A stretch of DNA of 64,000 nucleotides, from positions 3,410,001 to 3,474,000 of the forward strand of contig AP035880.1 of the NCBI GenBank assembly GCA_045866215.1, written 5' to 3'. Below, piece by piece: positions 9,990 through 18,654 of this stretch. How positions within the stretch are numbered: the stretch's first letter is position 1; the number at the start of each line of letters is the position of its first letter. The position numbers and the translations under genes were made by a program. The notes under the pieces are model-generated. The model saw only the letters and a list, made by a program, of their open reading frames with translations. It was not told the origin of the DNA and ran no database searches. The DNA is from Croceivirga sp009797885 (GTDB taxonomy: Bacteria > Bacteroidota > Bacteroidia > Flavobacteriales > Flavobacteriaceae).

Positions 9990-10952
9990 TTGAACCATAA
10001 CAACAAACATCACATATTATCAAATTTCACCACTTATTACCAGTGTTTTGTTGGTAGGGCCCTGTGGGCCGAGTTTAATTTATTAACCCAAATTTTGGCA
10101 ACACATGTATTGGGAAAGATTCATTTTTTTAAAAAATCTAAAGGATCGTCCAAAAAGTTGCCTAAGACTATTATGCATACCTATATAGATTGTACCAATT
10201 TTGGGCAACTTCAAAAAATGTTGGACGACCTTAGAAAGTCCTATGGTAAGGCCAAAGCATTGCAGGACAGATTGTCCAAAAATGTCATTACGGAATACTT
10301 TGCGGGAAACATAGTGATTCTGGAAAAACAGCTGTTGACCTCCATGGAAATCATTAACGCCATGGATGAAGGGCATCTGAAGCGAATGGACCAGGAAGTA
10401 AAGATCCGCTATAGGACAACTACTCCATTGGAACACTTGGAATTGGATGCACGGGGATTACTCGATTATATGGAGAAAGGTAACTCAATTTCCAAACCCC
10501 TGACTTTAAGGGGCTTTCTCCCAAAAAGAATGAAACAAAGACTTTACATTACCCGCAAAGTAAAGGTCAATGGCAATCCTTGCAATACCAAGGAAAGTCT
10601 GGTATTGGTTATTCAGGACTTACAATTAAAACAAGGATTTAGGAAGTTATCCCGGTTATGGGACTTAGAAATGATTTTGACTGGTACCTACCACTTTCAA
10701 TACGGTTTCTTTAAAAAGTCCATCCTTACGGCCATTGATCTCATTACGGAAATCGAAAACGCGGAAAATATCCGTAAGGAAATCCAAAAAACATCAAATC
10801 TGAGATTACAGCCCTTTGAGGAAAAATGTACAGTTTCAAAAAGAGATAAAAAAATAGATGTATCGGACGAGGTCGATGATGTGGTTGAATACAGCTTTGA
10901 TGTTATCGCATGTCACTTTAGTGAGGATGCACTGAACATAAAAAAGGAATGA
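9990..10952 (+). CDS. Hypothetical protein, function unknown
   Basis: I do not recognise this 320-aa protein. The frame opens with TTG at 9990, preceded by an A/G-rich stretch that could serve as a ribosome site. The first ATG is at 10173 (MHTYIDCTNFGQLQ), giving a 259-aa alternative; codons before it look less protein-like, so the true start is open. The core is rich in charged helices (FGQLQKMLDDLRKSYGKA, LIRLDLITEIENAENI-like) with a Lys/Glu-rich C-terminus and no signal peptide. It lies alone between a terminator and the GDP-fucose synthase gene, at the head of the polysaccharide-type cluster. Its length, moderate codon use and absence of stops support a real gene. Confidence 0.55.
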   Translation: MNHNNKHHILSNFTTYYQCFVGRALWAEFNLLTQILATHVLGKIHFFKKSKGSSKKLPKTIMHTYIDCTNFGQLQKMLDDLRKSYGKAKALQDRLSKNVITEYFAGNIVILEKQLLTSMEIINAMDEGHLKRMDQEVKIRYRTTTPLEHLELDARGLLDYMEKGNSISKPLTLRGFLPKRMKQRLYITRKVKVNGNPCNTKESLVLVIQDLQLKQGFRKLSRLWDLEMILTGTYHFQYGFFKKSILTAIDLITEIENAENIRKEIQKTSNLRLQPFEEKCTVSKRDKKIDVSDEVDDVVEYSFDVIACHFSEDALNIKKE

Positions 10953-11279
10953 CATTCCTATATGATGGGTTGCGATTGCAATGAAAACGTGGCATAGCTT
11001 ACCCAGCAGGTGTCATTGGGTCCTGGTTTTCAATATTCCTTTTGTCCTTAAAAGGTGTGGGGATTTTCAGGACACGGATTAAAAGCTAAAGAAAAGGAAT
11101 TGATTACGTTGGAAACGACCAGTTCCTATCGGGTTTTCAAATGAATCCCACTTCTTAATGGGACTCACAGTGGCGGAGCCGTGAAATAAATCCATTATGT
11201 GTTAAAAACCGAACATCCCAATTATGATTTTGAAGCCATATCATGTTTTGTTGAAGTTTTTAAGGAATAACACTTCATT
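10953..11279. other. Intergenic region before the GDP-L-fucose synthase gene
   Basis: No gene, tRNA or clear terminator visible. The frame of the next gene extends upstream to an ATG at 11280, but family comparison favours 11331. Confidence 0.4.
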
Positions 11280-11330
11280 ATGGGCTCCAATACCAAAAAG
11301 AATCGGGCAAGGGACCATGCCTTGATACTC

Positions 11331-12506
11331 ATGAAAAAGAACGCAAAAATATACGTGGCCGGGCATCGTGGATTTGTTGGTTCGGCAATTTTGGAAAGTT
11401 TAAGGGGCAAAGGTTATGAAAACCTGGTTACCCAGGAACATAGGAGATTAAACTTGGTTGATTCCGTTGCTACGGCGTCCTTTTTTAAAAGGGAAAGACC
11501 CGAATACGTATTTCTTGCCGCGGCTAAGGTTGGAGGAACTCTTGTCAATAATTACCACCGGGCAAATTTCATTTATGAAAATTTAATGATTCAGAACAAC
11601 GTAATCCACCAAAGCTATATCCATAGTGTGAAAAAACTGCTTTTTTTGGGAAGTACCTGTATTTATCCCAAAAAAACATACCAACCCATAAAAGAGGAAT
11701 ACTTGCTCACCGGAAATCTTGAGTACACCCATGAACCCTATGCGATTGCTAAAATTGCGGGCATAAAAATGTGCGAGAGTTATAACATACAATATGGCAC
11801 AAATTTCATCTCGGCCATGCCGACCAATCTTTATGGTCCCAAAGACAATTTTGACCTGGAGACCTGCCACATATTGCCTGCACTGCTTCGAAAAATACAC
11901 TTGGGGAAGTTGTTGGAAGATTGTGATTGGGACAGCATACGAGAAGATTTAAATAGCCGACCTATTGAAGGAATAAATGGAAGGGCCAATAAGAAAGAAA
12001 TTATTGGTATCATGGAAAAATTTGGTATTAAGGCAGGGGACAGCAAAAGTGTAAAGGTAGAAATAGGCGGAAATGGCAAACCCCTTAGGGAGTTCCTTTG
12101 GAATGGTGATATGGCGGATGCATGTATTTTTTTGATGGAGCACGAAAGCTTCAAGGGTTCTTTTAACATTACCCCTAGCGGTGGTAAGCAAATGTTGTCC
12201 CAAGCTACTTTAAACCATGATTCAGGCAAAATGCGCAATACCCACATCAATGTGGGGACCGGAAAGGAGATTTCCATAGCAAAACTTGCAAAAACGATTA
12301 CACAGCTACTTGATTTTAAAGGCAGATTGGCCTTTAACACCTCTGGATTGGATGGTACCTCCCACAAAACTACGGACGTTACCAAATTAAATAGTCTTGG
12401 TTGGAAACACAAGGTGGAATTAAACGAAGGAATAGCACAATTGTATCAATGGTATAAAGCTACCGTTGAAGGGACATCACGACAATTATCAAAAAAAAAA
12501 TTATGA
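11331..12506 (+). CDS. fcl: GDP-L-fucose synthase (GDP-4-keto-6-deoxymannose epimerase/reductase)
   Basis: NADPH-dependent enzyme of the SDR fold that converts GDP-4-keto-6-deoxy-D-mannose to GDP-L-fucose, a donor for surface polysaccharide. Seen: Rossmann motif GHRGFVGSA near the N-terminus, the Fcl-typical LFLGSTCIYPK segment, and the catalytic Tyr-Lys pair in EPYAIAKIAG. An insertion in the C-terminal substrate region (SIREDLNSRPIEGINGRANK and following) makes it longer (391 aa) than the roughly 320-aa enterobacterial enzyme, as in other Bacteroidota. Most family members begin a few residues before KIYVAG, so I chose the ATG at 11331 over 11280. Its stop overlaps the next start (ATGA), so translation is probably coupled. 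No GDP-mannose dehydratase gene is in the window, so the substrate must come from elsewhere. Confidence 0.9.
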   Translation: MKKNAKIYVAGHRGFVGSAILESLRGKGYENLVTQEHRRLNLVDSVATASFFKRERPEYVFLAAAKVGGTLVNNYHRANFIYENLMIQNNVIHQSYIHSVKKLLFLGSTCIYPKKTYQPIKEEYLLTGNLEYTHEPYAIAKIAGIKMCESYNIQYGTNFISAMPTNLYGPKDNFDLETCHILPALLRKIHLGKLLEDCDWDSIREDLNSRPIEGINGRANKKEIIGIMEKFGIKAGDSKSVKVEIGGNGKPLREFLWNGDMADACIFLMEHESFKGSFNITPSGGKQMLSQATLNHDSGKMRNTHINVGTGKEISIAKLAKTITQLLDFKGRLAFNTSGLDGTSHKTTDVTKLNSLGWKHKVELNEGIAQLYQWYKATVEGTSRQLSKKKL

Positions 12507-14365
12507 ACATCAACAAAATAGCAATAGTCCTTATCTTCTGCTGTATGGGCCAAATGATGTGTGCCCATGCGGGAGGGCATGGTTCCGAACTTAGAAATTG
12601 GAACATTGTTGGGGAACAAGCAAGCGTTTTCCAAGCCTCCTTTTTATTGTATAAGAACAATACCGTTTTTTTTGAGGACAGGAATGGCGAAATTCTCAAA
12701 TATCCCCTCTCTGCATTGGCTTTTGAAGACCAAAACTATATTCTTGAAAGACATAACGGAATAGCATCCTTAAACCTACAAAACCGATCGGAGAAGTTGT
12801 TTGGTTATAAAAGGAATCTGCCTTTTTACCTTTCCATTGCCCTTGGAATACTTTTATCGATTTGCCTTATGGTCTGGCCCAAAAAATCGAGGTCATTTAA
12901 AATTCTGCTCCATGCTGTTGCTTTGCTCTTTGTTTCATCGGTGTTTGTTACTTGCAGCGAGGATAAGAATATTGGAAATTTAAATGATTTCCCTTCCGTG
13001 CCTGCCAACGACATGGAAAACATGGGTTCCCATTTTGGAAAGTTTACGGGGGTGGCCACTAGTTTTGATGATACCTACTTTTACGTTTCTTCCCCTGGTT
13101 TTCCGGAACACAATATGATGGAGGGTATTACAGCTTGGAATCGACAGGTTCCCGTTCCCCAGGACTATTCGGGGGATAATAGTTGGGCAATCCCAATACA
13201 ACCTGTATTGGCAGATGAGCCTTTTTCCCTAAGGGAACATTTTATGAAAGGAGCCATTGCCATTGCAGTGAACGGAATTCCTATATTCAATCCCCTCAAC
13301 AATAGGGGAGAGGATACAAAGCTTATAGGGGAACTTGATGAGTGGGGAGGACATGCCGGAAGGGCAGATGACTATCATTACCATATTCCACCGGTGCACC
13401 TGGAAGCTACGGTAGGGGCAAATAATCCAATTGCCTATGCTCTGGATGGTTTTCCCATATATGGAAAAACCACCGATGAATTGGACGAGTTTTTTGGAAA
13501 ATTTAATGACGACGGTTCCTATCAATACCATTCCATTGACGATTATCCCTATTTTATTCCCAAAATGCGCGGTAAGGTTTCGTTGGATCCAAACACAACT
13601 GCCCCGGAAGATCAAATATGGCCGCAAGCACTATCCATCCCGTTGAGACAAGTTTCGGCACCATCATTAAGCAATGGGTCCATTTCCTTTGGTCCAACCG
13701 GCACAAATGCATACACTTTGGCGTATCAAGATGAAAACGGTAACGATATTGCCACAATAAACTACGACTGGGACAATACTGGTTTATATACCTTTCAATA
13801 TGTGGCTGCGGATGGAACCGGCACCATAGAAACGTATCAGGGATTTGCCTGGCAAGGTGAAGGCAGTGGGACCTCGGACTTTACGCTGAGCAGTGTTGCG
13901 ATTGATGAAAATGGAGAGCTTTTGGATGATTATAAATGTGAGGAAAAGGTTAATGGAAGTGAAGCTTCCATACCCCTGGCCTGGTCCAATGTGCCAGAGG
14001 GAGTCAACAGTTTGGTCATAATCATGCACCATTATCCTTTTCCCGATGATACTTCGGAAATCAACTCATACCTATTGCTTTGGGGGATTGATCCCAGTAT
14101 TACCGAAATTCCGCATGGGGGAGCGGATGACGGTGATTGGTTCATGGGTGCAAATAAGGACGGTAACGCAATCTCTTATACTTCCCCTTGTTCACCTGGC
14201 ACGGGAAGCCATGAATATACCATCACTTTATATGGATTATCGGAAACACCACCAACGTTGCCCCAAACAAATTCAGTTGACGTGACCTATGATGTATTGA
14301 TTGATGCCATTTCAAGTGTCACGGTTATAGATAAGGCGACCCTCACATTCAATGATGTGAACTGA
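12503..14365 (+). CDS. SHD1-like / YHYH / PEBP-like multidomain membrane protein
   Basis: Unusual 620-aa multidomain protein. Seen in order: signal peptide (residues 1-23); SHD1-like domain about 30-85 (RNWNIVGEQASVFQASFLLY then YPLSALAFEDQNYI); transmembrane helix about 104-125 followed by KKSR; second hydrophobic segment about 130-150 ending in FVTC, which resembles a lipoprotein signal placed internally; YHYH domain about 165-390 (HAGRADDYHYHIPP, YALDGFPIYGK); and a YbhB/PEBP-like domain about 450-600 (NVPEGVNSLVIIMHH, FMGANKDG, HEYTITLYGL). The order suggests fusion of a membrane-anchored SHD1 protein with a YHYH lipoprotein. The YHYH family is of unknown function and occurs in exported proteins. 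Start overlaps the fcl stop by 4 bp. Confidence 0.8.
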   Translation: MNINKIAIVLIFCCMGQMMCAHAGGHGSELRNWNIVGEQASVFQASFLLYKNNTVFFEDRNGEILKYPLSALAFEDQNYILERHNGIASLNLQNRSEKLFGYKRNLPFYLSIALGILLSICLMVWPKKSRSFKILLHAVALLFVSSVFVTCSEDKNIGNLNDFPSVPANDMENMGSHFGKFTGVATSFDDTYFYVSSPGFPEHNMMEGITAWNRQVPVPQDYSGDNSWAIPIQPVLADEPFSLREHFMKGAIAIAVNGIPIFNPLNNRGEDTKLIGELDEWGGHAGRADDYHYHIPPVHLEATVGANNPIAYALDGFPIYGKTTDELDEFFGKFNDDGSYQYHSIDDYPYFIPKMRGKVSLDPNTTAPEDQIWPQALSIPLRQVSAPSLSNGSISFGPTGTNAYTLAYQDENGNDIATINYDWDNTGLYTFQYVAADGTGTIETYQGFAWQGEGSGTSDFTLSSVAIDENGELLDDYKCEEKVNGSEASIPLAWSNVPEGVNSLVIIMHHYPFPDDTSEINSYLLLWGIDPSITEIPHGGADDGDWFMGANKDGNAISYTSPCSPGTGSHEYTITLYGLSETPPTLPQTNSVDVTYDVLIDAISSVTVIDKATLTFNDVN

Positions 14366-14431
14366 ATTCCTTGGGTCAATTGCGGATAAGGAAACGCTTA
14401 GGGCTTCAAAATATTCAGAACCCTGGAAATA

Positions 14432-15055
14432 ATGAGGAAATCAATTTTGTTGATAACGTTTTTTATGGGTACGTACTATCTAACCGCACAAACGGAAGAA
14501 AACGATTTGATTTCGACAGCTATTGATAATAAAAACCGCCCATTGGTGCGAACGGAGGAAAAATATTTGATTTCGGTTGGAATAAATGCCATTGTCAACG
14601 ACGTCAGGAGTGATGGAAGCTATTTCAACCTAAATCGTCTGAATCGTTTGGATTTACAAAATCCATTTTTCTTGGGTGTGGAACGGAAGTTGTCCAAGGG
14701 GTTTTCTTTAGAAGCCCTGGTATCCATAAATGAGTTGGAACTTTTAAATGAGGTTTCCCAACAAGAGGAATTTGGATATTTTGGAATGGACATCAACGGG
14801 AAACTTTATTTGGAATATCTGTTTGCCAAAAGACATCAGAATAGGTGGGATTTATATATGGCCGGAGGTTTTGGTTTGTACGATTTAAATGATGACATCG
14901 CATTCACTTACAATGTGGGCGGAGGGCTGCAGCTTTGGTTCACTAAAGCTTTTGGTGTAGGATGTAAGGGTATGGGGAAATTAGGGATACGGCCAATGAA
15001 TGAATTGGTAAACAATTATTATCAATTCCATTTGGGCTTAATGTACCGTATTTAA
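14432..15055 (+). CDS. Small outer-membrane barrel-like protein
   Basis: A 207-aa protein with an N-terminal signal peptide (MRKSILLITFFMGTYYLTAQ). About eight amphipathic strands follow, with Gly/aromatic turns (YLISVGINAIVNDV, FFLGVERKLSKGFSLEALVSI, WDLYMAGGFGLYDL, YNVGGGLQLWF) and a terminal aromatic strand (FHLGLMYRI). This is the pattern of OmpA/OmpW-size outer-membrane barrels. No specific family is certain. It sits between the YHYH protein and the UpxY-like antiterminator, in the same direction and probably in one transcript. Confidence 0.75.
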   Translation: MRKSILLITFFMGTYYLTAQTEENDLISTAIDNKNRPLVRTEEKYLISVGINAIVNDVRSDGSYFNLNRLNRLDLQNPFFLGVERKLSKGFSLEALVSINELELLNEVSQQEEFGYFGMDINGKLYLEYLFAKRHQNRWDLYMAGGFGLYDLNDDIAFTYNVGGGLQLWFTKAFGVGCKGMGKLGIRPMNELVNNYYQFHLGLMYRI

Positions 15056-15111
15056 TTTTAAAATCGTCTTAATTGGATCCAATTGATCACATAACACACA
15101 AAAAATCTGGT

Positions 15112-15588
15112 ATGCCCTGGTTGGTCATATATACAAAACCACGATCAGAGCTAAGGGTAGCGGAAGCTTTAAAAAAAATGGGCATAGAGGTGTATTGCCC
15201 GGTTGTGCAGGAAATACGTCAATGGAGCGATAGGAAAAAAAAGATAACGACCCCTTTGTTCAAGTCTTATGTCTTTGTCCATTTGAAAGCACAACAGCGC
15301 AACCAGGTGTTTACGGTCCCCGGTGTCGTAAATTATCTCTTTTGGTTGGGAAAACCAGCTGAGGTGCGTGATGCGGAAATCAGGGCCATAAGGAAATGGA
15401 ATGAAAACGACGAAATTGACCAATGGCAGGTAGAAAACTTGTCTCCAGGGGACAGGATAACGATTTCCGATGGAGTCTTTAAAAATCAGGAAGCGTTCAT
15501 TAAACATATTGGCAAGAAACGCATGCGGTTACTTTTACCGAGTTTGGGATATGCCATAAACGTTAGGATCAGGGAAGCGGTGTCTTAA
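15112..15588 (+). CDS. UpxY-like NusG-family transcription antiterminator
   Basis: Specialised NusG paralogue of about 158 aa. Residues 1-100 form an NGN domain (MPWLVIYTKPRSELRVAEAL, FKSYVFVHL, VPGVVNYLFWLG). The C-terminal part is a KOW-like domain (LSPGDRITISDGVFKNQEAF). In Bacteroides such proteins bind RNA polymerase at the 5' leader of capsule operons and allow read-through. The frame opens at a TTG (15073), but homologues start just before the first Trp, so I chose the ATG at 15112. The following 374-bp non-coding stretch before the LytTR gene is where a recruitment leader would be expected; that is inference. Confidence 0.85.
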   Translation: MPWLVIYTKPRSELRVAEALKKMGIEVYCPVVQEIRQWSDRKKKITTPLFKSYVFVHLKAQQRNQVFTVPGVVNYLFWLGKPAEVRDAEIRAIRKWNENDEIDQWQVENLSPGDRITISDGVFKNQEAFIKHIGKKRMRLLLPSLGYAINVRIREAVS

Positions 15589-15962
15589 ATTATAGGAAAC
15601 CCATAAAGGCTATTTATATGAGACCGTCAATTGTTCTGAGCGTGGTTGTTTTCCCTAATACACAATAGTGGAGCCCTTTTTTTGGATAATGACGCAGAAC
15701 TGGAATTTAGGGGCAAAACAACCGAATACCATCAATCATTTTTCCATCATTCTGAAACCAGATCATGGCCAACATAGCGGGTAAAAAACACCCATGTCCC
15801 ATTGCTCCAATCTGGCAAAAAATGAAGGTTTTGTAAAAATACAAGCTCTTATTCAAGAAAATCCATAAGGTAAAATTCCTTTCGGAAAATCGGTTTTTGC
15901 CATTACTCCATGGTTTTTGGGTTTGAAAAGGAGGATTGTCCAACATAAAATAGAGAATACCT
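15589..15962 (+). other. Non-coding leader region after the UpxY-like gene
   Basis: No gene is supported in these 374 bp. The position, between a NusG-type antiterminator and the downstream cluster, fits a 5' untranslated leader. I see no clear terminator hairpin or named RNA motif. Confidence 0.3.
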
Positions 15963-16706
15963 ATGATACAAGAATTAAAGGCATTTATCGTAGAAAATGA
16001 AGTTTCTTATGGAGGATTGGCATTTGTTCTTCAAAAATACTTTCCTGAGATCAACATACTCGGATTTACGGAAGACATTGAGAAGGCCATGGATTCGATC
16101 CATACCCTTAAACCGGATATTGTGTTCCTGGAAATCGAATTAAAGGATGGGTGTGGTTTCCAAATTATTGAAAGCCTTTGGACAAAGTCCAATTTTGTAA
16201 TAACATCCAATGTGGACAAATACGCATTGAAAGCAATATCCTATGATGTCATTGCTTATTTGTTGAAACCTTTGAAACTGGAAGATCTGCTGTTGGCGGT
16301 CAATAAAGCGAAACAAAAAATGAGGCTTGCACAGAACAGGCAGTTTTTGGAAAACAATAGGGAAAATGAAGAAGAGGATATAAACATATTGGCCTTACCC
16401 TCCATGGATAAGATTGAGCTAATAGAAAAAAGGCATATTGTCTACTTAAAAGCAGAAGGGAGGTACACCCGGTTTCTGTTGAGTTGTGGACTGACCAAAT
16501 TGGCAAGTAGAAATTTGGGCGAATTTGAAAAACTGCTGTGTCCCAAAACATTTTTTAGGACGCACCACTCTTATATCGTTAACCTTACGCAAGTTCAAAA
16601 CATCAACAAGGCAGGCGGAAATTATTTGGAATTAAAAGTGGGCGAATCCATACCTGTAGCCAAAAGAAAGCTAAACTCCCTTAATAGGTTTCTAAAGATA
16701 AAGTAG
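15963..16706 (+). CDS. LytTR-family response regulator with degenerate receiver
   Basis: Residues 1-120 have the receiver fold, but the phosphorylation site is changed. The acidic cluster is E11-N12-E13 in place of DD, and the phospho-acceptor position is E57 (VFLEIEL) in place of Asp. The Lys in YLLKPL is kept. Residues 140-247 are a LytTR DNA-binding domain (IVYLKAEGRYTRF, FFRTHHSYIVNL, IPVAKRK). Glu at the acceptor site often mimics the active state, so the protein may act without phosphorylation; that is inference. No partner kinase is adjacent, consistent with an orphan. LytTR proteins bind short direct repeats about two helical turns apart. It lies inside the polysaccharide cluster and may control it. 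Confidence 0.9.
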   Translation: MIQELKAFIVENEVSYGGLAFVLQKYFPEINILGFTEDIEKAMDSIHTLKPDIVFLEIELKDGCGFQIIESLWTKSNFVITSNVDKYALKAISYDVIAYLLKPLKLEDLLLAVNKAKQKMRLAQNRQFLENNRENEEEDINILALPSMDKIELIEKRHIVYLKAEGRYTRFLLSCGLTKLASRNLGEFEKLLCPKTFFRTHHSYIVNLTQVQNINKAGGNYLELKVGESIPVAKRKLNSLNRFLKIK

Positions 16707-17084
16707 CACAGTGTACTGGTCCAGTAGAACAAATGGTGCCATTGTCCGGAATACGATAAAAACATTGGGCAAACAATCCGGCCCTATTGTCATTACCTTG
16801 TACCCGCCCATTCACAATAGGGCATTATACGGGAGGTGGGCAATGTCCATTTTACCCAAAAAGTGGGCCACAACTCCGTTCCAAAGGATTTTGGTATTTC
16901 CCCATTTTATCAACACTGCAAGATCATTGGTCCAGGGAGAGGTGCCCTGCAACCTCCCACTAGCTTTTTAAATATTGTGGTTGTTGGCCAGAACCGATCA
17001 AAACTGAAACAATCGGGTATTGGTCCCCTCACACCAGGGGCATACATAACCTGAACAGGTACGGGACGATTAAAAAAGGAAGTA
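16707..17084. other. Intergenic region
   Basis: 378 bp without a gene I can support; two short frames (16711-16971 and 16836-17054) overlap each other and look like chance. An AAAAAGGAAG stretch at 17073-17082 is a good ribosome site for the next gene. Confidence 0.4.
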
Positions 17085-18515
17085 ATGAGTAAAACTTCAA
17101 AGCAGATAGTTCAAGAATTTTCTCTTCGGAACATAGGAAAAAATAGTTATGGAGAACAGCTGCGTGCCAATAACTACAAGGGAGCGATGAATTTTGCCAC
17201 CTATGTATGCCTCCTTAGATATTCCATAGTTAAAAAAGGGGCATTAACGGCCTATAAAAATGCCATGGCAAGACAGCAGCTCCCCGCAAGCAAACTACAT
17301 GAAATAACATGGGAAAAGACATTGAGACTTTTGGAGTACGCTTATGACAATGTACCATGGTATACCAAAAGATTCAAAACTATTGGATTGCATCCAAAAG
17401 ATATTGCCAGACCAGAACATTTTAACCAGGTCCCTATAGTGACACGTGACGATTTAATGAACAATTTTGACCATTTTATTTCGACCAAGGTAAATCCCTT
17501 ATCGGTAAAAGTGTCGTACACAAGGGGTAGTTCTGGAGAACCTTTGAAGGTTGGAATGGGGAAATTTGGGTCCGGTCAAATACGAAAATGGCAAATGTAT
17601 TCCTGGTGGGGTCTCAATCCATGGGACAATGTGGCTTTACTTCAAAGAGGAGTGCCCAGGACGGGTTGGGAAAAATTCATTTTTAACGTTATGGGTTGGC
17701 CCAAAAAGGCAATTTGGCTCGACCCCAACCAAATCAATGGGAAAGGAATTCAGGATTTCATAAAAAAATGTGGAAGAATAAGACCGAAATTGATCCATGG
17801 CGATGTAGGAGCTTTGGATGCCGTTGCAGATTTTATAATTGACAACAATTTGAAGTTTCCCCCTCCAAAAGTGATATGGGCCACTGGGGCCGCACTCACA
17901 AGAAGTCAGGAAGATAAAATGAATGCCGCCTTTGGTGCGCCCGTTTGTGGTCACTACGGTTGTAGTGAGATAAATTTTGTAGCAGCTGAATGCCCCAGCA
18001 AAATTGGACTTCACGTTTTTTCAGATTCGGTAAACCTCGAAATTCTGGACGAATTTGACATGCCGGTTAAAAAAGGCAATTATGGGAGAATCATTCTCAC
18101 CAATCTCGATGAATATCATTTTCCTTTGATTCGTTACGAGAATGGTGACATAGGAAGGTGGTTACCGGCGAGGTGTAAGAGTGGGATTGGTTTACCTCTC
18201 CTGGACCGTGTTAAAGGTAGGATTTCGGATGGTATCGTTTTGCCGGACGGAACCGTTCTAGCGAGTGAATTTCTGACCACCCTTTTTGATGATTTTACGG
18301 ATAGTGTAAAGCAATTTCAGATTCTACAACGAAAAAGCGGTTCCATATTGGTCAACATCGTTTTGAAGGAAAATCATATTGGTATGGAAAAAATTGAGGC
18401 CATAGCCCGCCACCGCCTCCAAAGACGCATAAAAAATCAAGTAAGACTTCTTATTCGAAATGTTGGCGGGATAAAGAGTTATGGGGAAAGGGCTGGATTT
18501 ATCGTGAAGGAATGA
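17085..18515 (+). CDS. CapK/PaaK-like adenylate-forming enzyme
   Basis: A 476-aa member of the phenylacetate-CoA ligase/CapK branch of the ANL superfamily, often encoded in capsule clusters, where it is thought to activate an acyl group for transfer to sugar. Motifs: nucleotide-binding P-loop-like YTRGSSGEP near residue 147, GHYGCSE (A5-type motif), IRYENGDIG, and a C-terminal Arg/Lys-rich segment. The start is supported by an upstream AAGGAAG and the neighbours' spacing. It precedes the Wzc-like kinase by 139 bp in the same direction. The acyl substrate is unknown. Confidence 0.85.
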   Translation: MSKTSKQIVQEFSLRNIGKNSYGEQLRANNYKGAMNFATYVCLLRYSIVKKGALTAYKNAMARQQLPASKLHEITWEKTLRLLEYAYDNVPWYTKRFKTIGLHPKDIARPEHFNQVPIVTRDDLMNNFDHFISTKVNPLSVKVSYTRGSSGEPLKVGMGKFGSGQIRKWQMYSWWGLNPWDNVALLQRGVPRTGWEKFIFNVMGWPKKAIWLDPNQINGKGIQDFIKKCGRIRPKLIHGDVGALDAVADFIIDNNLKFPPPKVIWATGAALTRSQEDKMNAAFGAPVCGHYGCSEINFVAAECPSKIGLHVFSDSVNLEILDEFDMPVKKGNYGRIILTNLDEYHFPLIRYENGDIGRWLPARCKSGIGLPLLDRVKGRISDGIVLPDGTVLASEFLTTLFDDFTDSVKQFQILQRKSGSILVNIVLKENHIGMEKIEAIARHRLQRRIKNQVRLLIRNVGGIKSYGERAGFIVKE

Positions 18516-18654
18516 AAAATGCCGGCCTGGAGATTTTAATAAGTACAGTACCTGGATACATTTTCCCTTTCCATTGGCAGTAAAGGACCATCCCAAGCCT
18601 GTGGGGTGTTCCAAAACTTTTTGAACGATAGGTAAGGCTAATCATTAAATAGAT

